From: Deltaproteobacteria bacterium
Lineage (GTDB): Bacteria > Myxococcota_A > UBA796 > UBA2385
NCBI GenBank assembly: GCA_018401435.1
Contig: JAGYJW010000011.1
Location: forward strand, 62,001 to 126,000
Direction: 5' to 3'
DNA: 64,000 nt
Made by a program: the position numbers and the translations under genes. Within the stretch, counting starts at the first letter, position 1. Every line of letters begins with the position of its first letter. Below, one piece after another: positions 1 through 9,197 of this stretch. The notes under the pieces were generated by a model that saw only the letters and a list, made by a program, of their open reading frames with translations, did not search any database and was not told where the DNA came from.

Positions 1-385
1 GATCCAGCTCGTGGTTGCCCAGCGCCCAGGCGTCGCAGCCCGTGGCCTCCAAGAAGTCGAGCATGGCGCCACCGTCGCTGCCACGCACCCGGTACTCCAT
101 GAGCGGGGTGCCCGTCAGCAGGTCGCCGGCGTCGAAATAGAGCACCCGATCCTTGCCGTGCACCCGCTCCAAGGCGTCGATCCAGGCGTCGATGGCCCGG
201 AAGCCGCCGATTTCGGGGCTGCCGGGCAGCCAGGGGGCAGCACTGGGCCGAAAATGGGCGTGAAGGTCGTTGGTGTGGGCGATCACGATCTCGGTGGGGC
301 CCAGCGGCGCCGTGGGGGAGGCCGCTGGGGGCCGGCATGCAGCCAGCAGGACCACCAGGGCCAGCCGGGACAGCTGCGTCCTCAT
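1..385 (-). CDS. Metallophosphoesterase / 5'-nucleotidase-like lipoprotein (partial, C-terminus off the window)
   Basis: Only the first ~128 residues are in the window; the gene runs off the left edge. The ATG at 385 overlaps the TGA of the thioredoxin gene (ATGA), so translation is coupled. Residues 1-17 form a lipoprotein signal ending in LLAAC. Then comes an N-terminal calcineurin-like metal site: AHTNDLHAHF (D and H ligands), DAGDLL (GD motif) and GNHELD (GNHE motif). These are the signature blocks of UshA/CpdB-type periplasmic 5'-nucleotidases. Seen: motifs and lipobox. Inferred: an exported nucleotidase or phosphodiesterase; the substrate cannot be told without the C-terminal domain. 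Confidence 0.85.
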   Translation of the reverse strand, partial: MRTQLSRLALVVLLAACRPPAASPTAPLGPTEIVIAHTNDLHAHFRPSAAPWLPGSPEIGGFRAIDAWIDALERVHGKDRVLYFDAGDLLTGTPLMEYRVRGSDGGAMLDFLEATGCDAWALGNHELD

Positions 386-1046
386 GGGGTGCCCCCGGCC
401 GCCGAGACCGCAGCCAGCACGGCCGGGATGTCGGATTCGCGCAGAACGCCATCCACCCGGTGCACCACCCGCCCCGCCCCATCCACCACCCAGGTCTGGG
501 GGATCTGGTGGAAGTCCAGGGACAAAGCCTCGAAGAAGGCTTCGGGCTGCACCGCCGCACCCAAGACCTGGCTGGGCCAGGTCAGGTGGTGTCCATTGCC
601 GAAGTTCTCGACATGCTCGCGGATGTCGTCCTCGTCGCCCCGGGGATCGAAGAGGTCCCAGGACAGCCCCACCAGGGGCACACCAGCCGGCAGCAGGGCC
701 GCCAGGGCCTTGAGGTGGGGGAATTCCTCGACGCAGGGGATGCACCAGGTGGCCCAGTGGTTGACCACCTGCACCCGTCCGGCGCGCAGCGAGGCCTGGA
801 AGCCCGCGACATCGGTGAGCCGCGCAGGAGCGGCGCCCTTGGGGCTGGGGGCCTCGGGCTGGCCGCCGGCGCGGCGACGGCATCGGGGCCCGGCCGGGCG
901 GCGGCGGGCGGCGCCCCACCAAAGAGGGCCGGCTGGCGCGGGCGTTCGCCGGGCTGCTCGAAGAGGCCGTCACGGGCGGCGCCCTGGGCCACGACCTCGG
1001 CCAGACCCCGCAGGGCGCGCTTGGCGATTCCGCTGGCGATGCTCAC
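382..1046 (-). CDS. TlpA-like thioredoxin-fold protein, frameshifted near 890
   Basis: The C-terminal ~130 residues are a clear thioredoxin fold with the redox motif WATWCIPC and a later cis-Pro region (QIPQTWVVD), typical of TlpA/ResA thiol-disulfide reductases. The N-terminal part (GTG at 1046, with GGGAG about 6 nt upstream) reads in a different frame as a ~65-residue Ala/Pro-rich segment. The two frames join around 880-900 within a GC-rich stretch, so one indel is needed for a continuous ~220-aa protein. No secretion signal is obvious in the first residues, which is unusual for TlpA. It lies between a secreted protein gene and the metallophosphoesterase in one operon. The frame break may be a sequencing error. 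Confidence 0.75.
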
Positions 1047-1083
1047 CGCTTCTCCCTTCTCGGCTGGGGGCGCCAGTCTACCC

Positions 1084-1659
1084 TCATGGGGCCGGCGGCG
1101 CAGGGCTGGGGGTCGCCCGTCCCCACTCGACCCACCGGTTGCCGTCGTGGCGCAGGATCGCGTCGGTCACGGGGCGCTCGCTGGCCTCCCAGGCCCTGCG
1201 GGCGCCCACGGCCAGAATGCGGTCCAGCTCTTCATTCCCCTGCTTCCAGAATAGGACGGTGCCCTGGGTGGGAAGGGCCAGCAGCACCGGGCCGCCCACC
1301 CGCGCCGCCAGGCGCTCGGGCAGCAGCAAGGCGCCCGCGTCCAGCCCGTCTCCGGCGGCGCGCAGCCCATAACGCAGGTCGGTGTCCTCCACCGGAAGCA
1401 GCTGCACCGCCGCGTCAAAGCCGGCCTCTGCTGCGGCTCGGGCGCGGGCCTCGGCCGCAGCGCGGGGCTCCTGCCAGGCGTCGAGATCGGCCCCGTTGAC
1501 CGGGCGCCGCGTGCCGCCCTCGGTCACCACCAGGCAGAGCTGAAGCGTGGCCACCACCTCTTTGCAGAGGGGCTGCAGGGCCGCGCCGGTCGCGCCCTTG
1601 GCGGCCTGGTGTGCGGGGTAGACCTCCAGAAAGTCCGTAGGCCAGACCTCCCACGACAC
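1084..1659 (-). CDS. Hypothetical protein, probably secreted
   Basis: The reading frame encodes 191 residues from a GTG at 1659, with no family I recognise; it is Ala/Glu-rich with a helical centre. The open frame continues upstream to the stop of the preceding gene (1723). That extra part reads as a good signal peptide (a Leu-rich core then GAAIAAPPP), but the only possible start there is a CTG at 1719. Either CTG is used or the true start is shifted by an indel. Gene order and tight spacing to the genes on both sides suggest an operon with the cyclic-nucleotide-domain protein and the thioredoxin. Confidence 0.6.
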   Translation of the reverse strand: MSWEVWPTDFLEVYPAHQAAKGATGAALQPLCKEVVATLQLCLVVTEGGTRRPVNGADLDAWQEPRAAAEARARAAAEAGFDAAVQLLPVEDTDLRYGLRAAGDGLDAGALLLPERLAARVGGPVLLALPTQGTVLFWKQGNEELDRILAVGARRAWEASERPVTDAILRHDGNRWVEWGRATPSPAPPAP

Positions 1660-1722
1660 CGGCGGCGGCGCCGCGATGGCAGCGCCCAGCAGCAGGCCGG
1701 CCAGCAGTCCGGGGGCCAGGCG

Positions 1723-2298
1723 CTACTCGCTGACGGTGGAGCTGTCGAGCAGCCCGCCGATCTGGGCCCGCAGGGCCGCCCGACGGTCGGTGGGCTCCTC
1801 GGCGATGAGCTCGGTGAGCTGCAGGGTGAGGGCCCGCTGGCGCTGGCTGAGCAGGCGGGCCATCGCATGCACCAGCTTGTAGGCGGCGAGGCTGCCGCTC
1901 GCGAGCAGGCTGGCGAAGTGGTTGCGGCGGAAGCGCAGCAGGGTGCTGGCCTCGCTGGCGGCCACCGCCGCGCTGCGGGCCGATCCGTCGAGCACCGCCA
2001 TCTCGCCAAGACAGGCGCGCGGCCCCAGGGTGGCGATCTTGCGGTTGGGCCCGAAGGGCGCGTCCTTGGTGACCTGACAGGCGCCCTGGTAGATCACATA
2101 CCAGGCGTCCCCATCGTCCCCTTCGCGGAAGAGCACCTGGCCCTCGCGCAGCCGCTGAAGCTGCATGATGCCGACCACCTCGGCCAGCTCAGTGGGGTCC
2201 AGCTCCTCGAAGAGGGGCGTCTCCAGCAGAAAGGTGATGATCTGCTCGAGAGAAGGGGCGCCGCCGGGGCTGCGGTTGTCGTCGGGTTCACCGGACAT
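1723..2298 (-). CDS. Cyclic nucleotide-binding domain protein
   Basis: 191 residues from the ATG at 2298; the longer open frame upstream to 2475 is low-complexity and crosses the start of a divergent gene. Residues ~20-135 form a cNMP-binding beta-roll: FREGDDGDAWYVIYQG, then the phosphate-binding-cassette-like run LGEMAVLDGSARSAAVAA (GE...R/SA pattern). A helical tail of ~50 residues follows. There is no DNA-binding helix-turn-helix, so it is not a complete CRP-type regulator; it resembles stand-alone CNB proteins that modulate partners. It is first in the minus-strand operon leading to the thioredoxin and phosphoesterase genes. Confidence 0.85.
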   Translation of the reverse strand: MSGEPDDNRSPGGAPSLEQIITFLLETPLFEELDPTELAEVVGIMQLQRLREGQVLFREGDDGDAWYVIYQGACQVTKDAPFGPNRKIATLGPRACLGEMAVLDGSARSAAVAASEASTLLRFRRNHFASLLASGSLAAYKLVHAMARLLSQRQRALTLQLTELIAEEPTDRRAALRAQIGGLLDSSTVSE

Positions 2299-2428
2299 CG
2301 GATCGCTTCTCCTGCCGCTGGAACGAGGCGGCTGCAGGTCAATGATTAGCACATGCCGCCGGCCGGGCGCCCCCGACGGGCCCGGGCTAAGGGCGAAGTC
2401 GGGTCTCTGGACCCGAGAGGAAGCCGCC

Positions 2429-2635
2429 ATGAGCCTGCGCAACAAGGTGAAGAGCCGGATCCAGGGCCTGGTCAACCGGCTGTCGGGCGAACACTCCGCC
2501 GTGGCGCCCGAGCCGGAACAGGTCCAGACCTATCGGCGCCCCGGCCGCCCCAACGACGAGGCCGAGGTCGTGATGGCCCGGCTCAACCGCCCTGCGGGGG
2601 GCCCCAAGGCCGACAACCCCGACGACGGAGCCTGA
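2429..2635 (+). CDS. Small hypothetical protein
   Basis: 68 residues starting MSLRNKVKSRIQGLVNRLS, a basic amphipathic helix, followed by a Pro/Glu-rich acidic tail. The ATG at 2429 follows a purine-rich AGAGGAAG site. It ends one base before the next ATG (2637), so the two small genes are almost certainly co-transcribed and may be functionally tied. I recognise no family. It is divergent from the cyclic-nucleotide-domain gene at 2298. Confidence 0.6.
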   Translation: MSLRNKVKSRIQGLVNRLSGEHSAVAPEPEQVQTYRRPGRPNDEAEVVMARLNRPAGGPKADNPDDGA

Positions 2636-2636
2636 G

Positions 2637-2945
2637 ATGCTGGTCGAGAGCCGCCTGGGTCCCAAGACCGTCGTATATGTCGACTGTGAGGCCGTGGGCG
2701 GCGTCAACAAAGAGGAGATGTCCACCGAGTTCCACCCCGACGACATCCTCGATCATGTCGTGCGCCTGGGTGCCGGGGTTGCCAGCCGGCTGGCCACCGC
2801 CGCAGAGGACAGCGCCTCCGCCATGCCCCCGCCACGCCAGGTGGAGATCGCCTTTGGTGTACGGGTGGACTCCAACGCCACCGTGGCCATCGCCCGCACC
2901 CCCGATGAGGGCCAGTTCCGCGTCAAGGTGACCTGGCAGCCCTGA
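2637..2945 (+). CDS. CU044_2847 / Trypco1-type small protein
   Basis: 102 residues. The C-terminal half shows the pattern of the CU044_2847 (trypsin-co-occurring, Trypco1) family: VEIAFGVRVDSNATVAIAR, then FRVKVTW at the very end. Members of that family often sit beside peptidases or effector-associated modules; no such partner adjoins here. It starts one base after the stop of the preceding small gene and overlaps the convergent acyltransferase gene by 23 bases at the 3' end. The family assignment rests on the C-terminal pattern only. Confidence 0.65.
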   Translation: MLVESRLGPKTVVYVDCEAVGGVNKEEMSTEFHPDDILDHVVRLGAGVASRLATAAEDSASAMPPPRQVEIAFGVRVDSNATVAIARTPDEGQFRVKVTWQP

Positions 2946-3579
2946 TCTCCGGTCCCGTCAGCGCCAGCAGGCGGTCCTGAACGGCCACCCGCAGGGTCTC
3001 CACCGAGGGCACCGCTTCCGGGGGCACGGAAATCAGGGAATAGTGAAGCTCAATCCTTGTAAATGGCAGAGGAAGACAGAACCGGTCCCAGCTGCCCAGG
3101 TGCAGGGCCCCAGGGCAGCGCACGCCCACACAGGCGATGGGCGCGCGGGTCTGCCGGGCCAGGGCCGCCGCCCCCGCCGCCGCCCGGTGCCGCGGTCCCC
3201 GGGGCCGTCCACGGCCAGGGCCACCGGAGCGCCGGTCCTCGGTCAGGATGCGCTGGCAGACGCGCAAGGCGGTCACCCCACTCCGGCTGCTGCTGCCGCG
3301 GGCCACGCCATAGCCCAGGCGGCCGATGACCGCGGCCAGCAGCGCCCCGTCCTCGCTGCGGCTGGCCAGGCCCACCACGCCCTGGTCGGCGTGGGCCAGG
3401 GCCAGGGGCAGCTGCGCGCCATGCCAGAAGGCATAGACCAGCGGACCCTCGGCCAGGGCGGCGTCTACAGGCTCCTTGCCGTGAAGGGACCAGCGCCAGG
3501 TCCAGGCCAGCAGCCGGGCGAGGCGCGCCAGCGCGGCGGCCAGGGCCGCGGTGAGCAGGGGTGGGCGAGGTCGGGACAC
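2923..3579 (-). CDS. DUF374 lysophospholipid acyltransferase family protein
   Basis: 218 residues from a GTG at 3579 (frame open further upstream, but that sequence is low-complexity). Features of the DUF374 family: AFWHGAQLPL (the H-containing block), SRSEDGALLAAVIGRLGYGVARGSS, and SWDRFCLPLPFTRIELHY near the C-terminus. The expected DGPRGPRH block is disturbed. The frame gives GGPGRGRPRGPRHRA, while the neighbouring frame gives LAVDGP; two compensating indels around 3200-3230 would restore it. Family role (known): LPLAT-like acyl transfer to lipid A or phospholipid precursors at the inner membrane. An N-terminal hydrophobic stretch (ALAAALARLARLLAW) supports membrane association. Confidence 0.8.
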   Translation of the reverse strand: MSRPRPPLLTAALAAALARLARLLAWTWRWSLHGKEPVDAALAEGPLVYAFWHGAQLPLALAHADQGVVGLASRSEDGALLAAVIGRLGYGVARGSSSRSGVTALRVCQRILTEDRRSGGPGRGRPRGPRHRAAAGAAALARQTRAPIACVGVRCPGALHLGSWDRFCLPLPFTRIELHYSLISVPPEAVPSVETLRVAVQDRLLALTGPEIRAARSP

Positions 3580-3622
3580 GCAGCGCTCTAACGGCCGGAG
3601 CGGCGGGTTAGGCGGGGCCGCA

Positions 3623-5130
3623 CTGGAGGCCGTCGAGCTGCGGGAAGGCGATCTGCTGTTGGGGCGCTGGGTGGTTGGCGCCGCCCTGCCGCCCTGCGAG
3701 CTGTCCCGCTGGCGGGTCACTGACGGCCCCGGGAGGGCGCACCGGCCGAGGTGGTGGTGGCCAGCCGCCGGGCGCGCATCCCGCGACAGCGACGGCGCTC
3801 AGGCCCGCCGGGCCGGCCAGGCCCCGCCCCATCCCAGCCTGCTGCCCGTCCTCGACCAGGGCGATCACGATGGCAGCCCGGTGCGCATCCGGCCCCTGAC
3901 GGCCGGGGGCTGGCCGCCAGACCAGCGCCTGGATGCCGCGCAGCTTCAGCAGGCGCTGAGCAGCCTGGCGCCCGCCCTCGCCCAGAGCGCCGCCGCCCTC
4001 AGCGGAGAGCTGGACGCCCAGGATCTCGTGATCCTGCCCGACGGCGCGCTGCGGCTCAGCCCCTCGGGCCTGGTGCGCGAGCGCTCCTTGGCGCGCTTGC
4101 CCTTGCACCTGCCCCCGGAAGGCCCCGGGGGTTCCAGCCCCGAAGCATCGGCCCTCTATGGGCTGGGTGTGCTGCTTTTCGCGGCGGCGACGGGCAGAAC
4201 GTCGGTGTCGGTCGGGCGCTGGGGGGGACCTCGCCACCCGCAGCGCCGCCCCTGTCGGCCGCCGCCCTGGCGCCCCAACTGCTCCCCAGACGCCCGCCGC
4301 CTCGACGATCTGTCTCCGCCGATCCCCATCGGCGACGGGCGGCTCGACGGCCTTCGCCGCCGCCACGGGCGCCTGCGCCTGCGCTCTCCCCCTCCCCGCA
4401 CCCAGCCCCGTCGCCTCCGTCCCGCCCTCCCCGCGGCCCGGCGCCCCCAACCCTCGCCCGCCCGGATCTGCCCTGGGCGACTGGCTGGTGCTGCTCGGAC
4501 GCCGACGCCAGCCTGCGCCCCGGGCGCCGCCCCCGCCGCGCTCCTCGATGTGCCCACAGCGCGCCTGATGGGCGAGGGCGCCCAGGTGGTCGCCGTCGGT
4601 CGGAACGCGGAAGAGGCCCAGGCCGCCCTGTCCCGCCTGGAGGCCGCCCATGCCCCCTGCGACGGGTGGGCCGCGCCTGCGGCGCCGCCCACCCGCGGGG
4701 CTGCCCTGGGTGCGGGCCTGCTGCTGGGCCTGTTCTCCCTGATCCTGCCCCCTCCCCTGTCCCTGTTGGGCCTTGGGCTGGCGCTGGTCCTGGCGATCGC
4801 GGGCGCCGGACTGTTAACCAGCCGGCAGCGCCGTCGGGATCCCGCCCGCCCGCGTGCCGGGCCTGGGCCGCGCTCAACGCGCCGGCTCCCCAGGCCACCG
4901 ACCCGATCGCGGCGAGCGCCCTCGGTCTGCGTCAGGCCCGCAAGGCCGTGCTGGAGCGCGATCTGCCCGTGGCTGTGCGCCAGGACCTGCTGGCCAGCCT
5001 CGACGAGTTGGAGGCGGAGCTGGAGGGGCTGCAGGGCGCTCCGGCAGCACGCGCAGACCTTGACCTGCTGGATGGCGCCGCCGCCGCCATCCGCGACGCC
5101 GCTCGGCCCGCACGCCCGCCCCTGATCTGA
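3623..5130 (+). CDS. Membrane-anchored pseudokinase-like protein, several frameshifts
   Basis: The N-terminal ~200 residues follow the outline of a bacterial Ser/Thr kinase: an LLLGRWVVGAALP lead, HPSLLPVLDQGDHDGSPV (as HPNIV..), DLVILPDGALRLSPSGL where HRD/DFG should be, and SALYGLGVLLFAAATGR (as ALGVLLYELLTGR). Catalytic Lys, HRD and DFG are absent, so it is a pseudokinase. The middle is Pro-rich and needs at least three frame changes (about 4200, 4540, 4860). A hydrophobic pair follows (LLLGLFSLILPPPLSLL and LGLALVLAIAGAGLL), and the end is a helical domain in the last frame (RQARKAVLERDLPVAVRQDLL). The start is uncertain: CTG at 3623 or GTG at 3551. Confidence 0.5.
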
Positions 5131-5279
5131 CTGCACGGCCGCCCTCGCGCGGGGGCGCCGCCGCCGCCGCCAAGGCCCCCGGGACGCGAAGGCTGAGGGT
5201 GGGCGCCCCCCATCGCGCCGTCGCCCCACCGTGATAGCGTCCGACTTCGCCGGCCCAGCCCGGCCTGGGAGCGCGGTCG

Positions 5280-7028
5280 ATGTATATCCTCGGGTTGAGC
5301 TGCTTCTACCACGACGCCGCCGCCTGCCTGCTGCGGGATGGTGTGCCCGTTGCGGCGGTGGACGAGCAGGCCTTCACCCGCAAGAAGCACGACCCCGACT
5401 TCCCGGTCAATGCCATCCGCTGGTGCCTGGAACAGGCTGGCATCGGCATGGACCAGGTGTCGGCCGTCGCCTTCTATGACAAGCCCATCTGGAAGTTCGA
5501 GCGACTGCTGCTCAGCCATATCGCCACCTTCCCCCTCAGCTTTCCGCAGTTCGTCAAGGGCATGCCCAGCTGGTTCGCGAGCAAGCTGCGGCTGAACAAG
5601 CTGCTCACGCGCGAGCTGAACTACCTGGGCCCGGTCTTTTACGGACAGCACCACCTCAGCCACGCCGCGAGCGCCTTCTACGCCTCGGGCTGGGAAGAGG
5701 CCGCCCTGCTGACCGTGGACGGCGTGGGCGAGTGGGCCAGCACCTCCTGGGGCGTGGGCCGAGGCACCAAGGTCGAGCTGCAAGGCGAGATCCGCTTTCC
5801 CCACAGCTTGGGGCTGCTCTACTCGGCCTTCACCTATTATCTCGGCTTCAAAGTCAACTCTGGTGAATACAAGGTGATGGGTCTCGCGCCCTATGGCGAG
5901 CCCCTCTACGTCGACCGCATCAAGCAGCTCATCGCGATCAAGGAGGATGGCAGCTTCCGTCTGGACATGCGCCACTTCACCTTCGATCACGGCATGAGGA
6001 TGTTCAACCGCCGCTTCGAGGAGGTGATGGGCCAGCCCGCCCGCCCCCTCGACGACGGGCCCCTGGACCAGTTCTACAAGGATGTCGCCCGGTCGCTGCA
6101 AGAGGTGGTCAACGAGGTCATGGTCAAGCTGGCGACGCGGGTCATCGAGCAGACGGGCTGCCCGCGCCTCTGCCTGGCTGGCGGTGTGGCCCTCAACTGC
6201 GTGGCCAACGGCCACATCCTGCGCAACGCCCCGGTTCAGGACATCTTCGTGCAGCCCGCCGCGGGCGATGCCGGCGGCGCGATGGGCGCTGCCTTGTGGG
6301 CCTGGCACGACATCCTCGACAAGCCGCGCAAGTGGAAGATGGAGCACGCCTACCTGGGGCCCGGCTTCACCGAGGAGCAGATCAAGGCGGATCTGGACGG
6401 CTATGGCGCGGTCTACCGGCGCCTGGACCGCCAGCCCCTGCTGGACGAGACCGCCGACCTCATCGACCAGTCCATGGTGGTGGGCTGGTTTCAGGGCCGC
6501 CGGGAGTGGGGTCCGCGGGCCCTGGGGCACCGCAGCATCCTCGGGGACGCCCGCCACCCCGAGATGCGCGAGATCATCAACGCCAAGATCAAGATGCGGG
6601 AAGGCTTCCGGCCCTTCGCCCCCACCTGCCTCGAAGAGGATGTGGGCGACTACTTCGAATTGGACCGCCCCAGCCCCTATATGCTGCTGGTGGCGCCCGT
6701 CCGGGTGGACATCACCGAGGGCCCCGTGCCCCTGCCGGCCATCACCCATGTGGACGGATCGGCCCGGGTGCAGACCATCCGGCGGGACCAGGACGATCTC
6801 TACTACGATCTGATCAACAGCTTCAAGCGCAAGACCGGCTGCTCGGTGCTGATCAATACCAGCATGAATGTGCGCGGCGAGCCCATGGTCAACAGCGCCG
6901 AAGACGCCTACCGCTGCTTCATGCGCACCGAGATGGACGCGCTGGTGGCCGGCCCCTTCTTGATGTTGAAGTCCGACCAGCCCGACCTGCGTCTGCGAAG
7001 CGCCGCCGACGAATTCGGCCTGGACTGA
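5280..7028 (+). CDS. NodU/CmcH-family carbamoyltransferase
   Basis: 582 residues, full family length, ATG at 5280 after a GGGAG site. N-terminal Kae1/HSP70-like half: SCFYHDAAACLL and GQHHLSHAASAFY (metal/carbamoyl-phosphate histidines), LTVDGVGEW, and LAGGVALNCVANG for nucleotide binding. C-terminal half: GRREWGPRALGHRSILGDAR and FRPFAPTCLEE, the carbamoyl-transfer domain. Known family reaction: carbamoyl phosphate plus ATP gives a carbamoyl-adenylate, which is passed to a hydroxyl of a sugar or natural product. There is no biosynthetic cluster around it, so the acceptor is unknown; a cell-surface glycan is one possibility. No truncation or frameshift seen. Confidence 0.95.
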   Translation: MYILGLSCFYHDAAACLLRDGVPVAAVDEQAFTRKKHDPDFPVNAIRWCLEQAGIGMDQVSAVAFYDKPIWKFERLLLSHIATFPLSFPQFVKGMPSWFASKLRLNKLLTRELNYLGPVFYGQHHLSHAASAFYASGWEEAALLTVDGVGEWASTSWGVGRGTKVELQGEIRFPHSLGLLYSAFTYYLGFKVNSGEYKVMGLAPYGEPLYVDRIKQLIAIKEDGSFRLDMRHFTFDHGMRMFNRRFEEVMGQPARPLDDGPLDQFYKDVARSLQEVVNEVMVKLATRVIEQTGCPRLCLAGGVALNCVANGHILRNAPVQDIFVQPAAGDAGGAMGAALWAWHDILDKPRKWKMEHAYLGPGFTEEQIKADLDGYGAVYRRLDRQPLLDETADLIDQSMVVGWFQGRREWGPRALGHRSILGDARHPEMREIINAKIKMREGFRPFAPTCLEEDVGDYFELDRPSPYMLLVAPVRVDITEGPVPLPAITHVDGSARVQTIRRDQDDLYYDLINSFKRKTGCSVLINTSMNVRGEPMVNSAEDAYRCFMRTEMDALVAGPFLMLKSDQPDLRLRSAADEFGLD

Positions 7029-7055
7029 GTCCCCTCGGGCCGCATGCGACAGCGG

Positions 7056-9197
7056 TCAGAGCACGGCCCGCAGCCCGATCAGGGGCACGAAGCCTGGCCC
7101 CGAAACCAGGGCCTGCTCGGTGAAGTCGTAGCTGTAGACCGGGTAGAGGTTGTTGGCGGCCTTGGGCACCCACCAGGTCTCCAGGTAGGCGTCCAGGGTC
7201 CACCGTCGGAACTCGAAGGCCCGCGCGAGGTGCACATCCACCTTCTGGTAGGTGGGCAGGCGCGCAGAGAAGGGATCGCCCAGAATGGGCGTGTAGACGT
7301 CGTTGTCGCCGTCATATAGCCCACCTTCGACCGGCGTATAGGGCAGGCCCGCTGCCGCCCGGTAGCGCAGGCCCAGGTTCCAGTGGGGTCGGAAGTCCCA
7401 GCTGGCCACCACGGTCAGGGCCCAGGGCTGGTCATAGGCGAAGGGCTCGCCATCCCGCAGGCTGCGCCCCAGGGTCAGGCCCACCCACGAGAAGAAGCGG
7501 TCCCGCACGCGGTAGCGGCTGACCAGCTCGGTGCCCCAGGCCCGCCCGTCCTGGGCGAGGGGGGCCTCGCCCGGCGTGGACAGCACAGCGCCCTGCAAGC
7601 TGCGGGCCCAGCCGTCCAGAGACAGCTCCCAGCGCCCACTCACGAGCAGGTCCACCCCGCCGGCCGCCTGCCAGGAGTCGATGGGGCCCAGGCTGGCATC
7701 CCCGGTGACGGGGGAGAGGTCATCCAGGGTGGGGACCTGGCTGTAGCGGCCGCCCCCGGCCCGCAGGCCCAGGGCGTCGGTCAAGGCATAGCGCAGGGCC
7801 ACCCGGGGTTCGGGCAGCAGGCTGCGGGTGGCGCTGTCGGCCTGGCCCCGCAGGCCGGTGCGCAGGTCCAGGCGCCCCAGGGTGAAGCGCGGCTCGACGA
7901 AGACACCGCCGCGAATTCGCTGCAGCACTTCATTCACGGGCAGGCCGCGGGCCAGCATCGGCGCCTCGGACTGGAGTTCGGGCCAGCTGCGATCGGTGAC
8001 CGCGCGGCGCTCCAGGCGCGAGGCCCGCAGGTCGCCCCCCAAGGCCAGGGTGAAGCGATCGCTCAGCAGCAGGGCGCTGCTCTGGCGGCCTTCCACCGAC
8101 AGCTCCTCGCGGGCCTCCCCGGCGCCCGGAAGGTCGCCGCTGCGCTGATCCCAGACCACACCCAAGGCGCTGCGCAGGGTGGCGTCGCTGCCATCGTGGG
8201 CCCAATCCAGAATGCCCGAGTGAAAGGCGCGCTGGTTCGAGAAGGCGGGGTTTTCGGCCTGTTGCACCGGGTCCAGCGCGGCGGCGTCGCCGGCGTAGCG
8301 CCCATAGGCGTCGCCTGCGCCCACCGCGGTCAGCGAGAGCTGGTCGTCGCTGCTGCTGCGGCGGTCCACCCGGGCCAGGTAGTCCCAGAAGGCCGGCCAG
8401 GAGGTGTACTGGTCGTTGCCGCTCTCATAGAGGTCGGCATAGCTGCGGCGGGCCGACGCGCTGAGGGCCCAGCCCTCAGCCACCGGCGCCTGAATGAAGG
8501 CCCCGCCCATGATCGCGTTGATATCAAAGCCCGCGTGCAGACGGCTGGGATCGGGCCGCCGGGTGCTCACCGCCGCGACGCCACCCACAGCGTCGCCATA
8601 GGAGGGCCCAAAGGTGGAGGGATAGACCGCAAGCTCGTCCAGCAGCCGCGTGTGCAGGATGCTGGCGTATTGCTGGAAGTGGTAGAGGTAGGGCAGCTCG
8701 ATGCCATCGAGCAGCACCTTGCTCTCGCTGGGGGCTGCGCCGCGGATGGCGATGGCCCCCGCGCTGGGACCATACTCCGGGGTCATCGCCACGCCGGGCA
8801 TGGACTGGATGAGCCGGATGGGGTCGTCGTGGGCGCCGGGCGTCTTCTCGACGCCCTCACGGTCCAGCACCCGCTGGGTGAGGTGGGGTGACTTGCGGCG
8901 GCTCTCCACCACCACCTCGGGGTCGCCGGGCGCCCGCTCCAGGTAGACCCGCAGCGGCCCATCGGTGGGCAGCTCCAGCTGAAGGGTCGCGGGCAGGTGG
9001 TTCAGGCCCAAGACCTGCAGGCTGACCTCACCCTCGGGCAGCGTGATCTTGAACTCGCCCCGGGGCCCGGAGCTGCCGACGGTCTGGCCGGCGGCGTCCA
9101 CCAGCGTGGCCCCCACCACCGGGTCGCCCGTGCCGCGCTCGCGCACCGTGCCGCTGACCGTTGCAGCCCAGGCCGCGCCCATCAGGAGCAGGATCAT
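7056..9197 (-). CDS. TonB-dependent receptor with carboxypeptidase-regulatory-like N-terminus
   Basis: 713 residues from the ATG at 9197. A short signal (MILLLMGAAWA) is followed by a CarboxypepD_reg-like domain (VSGTVRERGTGDPVVGATL). The plug domain is at ~110-215 (SMPGVAMTPEYGPSAGAIAI, LDGIELPYLYHF, YGDAVGGVAAV). The remainder is a beta-barrel with repeated aromatic strands, ending PLIGLRAVL without a terminal Phe/Trp. The start ATG overlaps the stop of the upstream lipoprotein (ATGA), so the pair is translationally coupled. Known role: TonB/ExbBD-driven uptake through the outer membrane. No substrate clue is seen; the coupled lipoprotein may be its surface partner, as in SusC/SusD-like pairs, though it does not resemble SusD. 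Confidence 0.9.
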   Translation of the reverse strand: MILLLMGAAWAATVSGTVRERGTGDPVVGATLVDAAGQTVGSSGPRGEFKITLPEGEVSLQVLGLNHLPATLQLELPTDGPLRVYLERAPGDPEVVVESRRKSPHLTQRVLDREGVEKTPGAHDDPIRLIQSMPGVAMTPEYGPSAGAIAIRGAAPSESKVLLDGIELPYLYHFQQYASILHTRLLDELAVYPSTFGPSYGDAVGGVAAVSTRRPDPSRLHAGFDINAIMGGAFIQAPVAEGWALSASARRSYADLYESGNDQYTSWPAFWDYLARVDRRSSSDDQLSLTAVGAGDAYGRYAGDAAALDPVQQAENPAFSNQRAFHSGILDWAHDGSDATLRSALGVVWDQRSGDLPGAGEAREELSVEGRQSSALLLSDRFTLALGGDLRASRLERRAVTDRSWPELQSEAPMLARGLPVNEVLQRIRGGVFVEPRFTLGRLDLRTGLRGQADSATRSLLPEPRVALRYALTDALGLRAGGGRYSQVPTLDDLSPVTGDASLGPIDSWQAAGGVDLLVSGRWELSLDGWARSLQGAVLSTPGEAPLAQDGRAWGTELVSRYRVRDRFFSWVGLTLGRSLRDGEPFAYDQPWALTVVASWDFRPHWNLGLRYRAAAGLPYTPVEGGLYDGDNDVYTPILGDPFSARLPTYQKVDVHLARAFEFRRWTLDAYLETWWVPKAANNLYPVYSYDFTEQALVSGPGFVPLIGLRAVL

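Noticed and set aside
4932..6749. 605-residue minus-strand open frame over the carbamoyltransferase
   Set aside because: Same shadow effect; the plus-strand gene has all family motifs.
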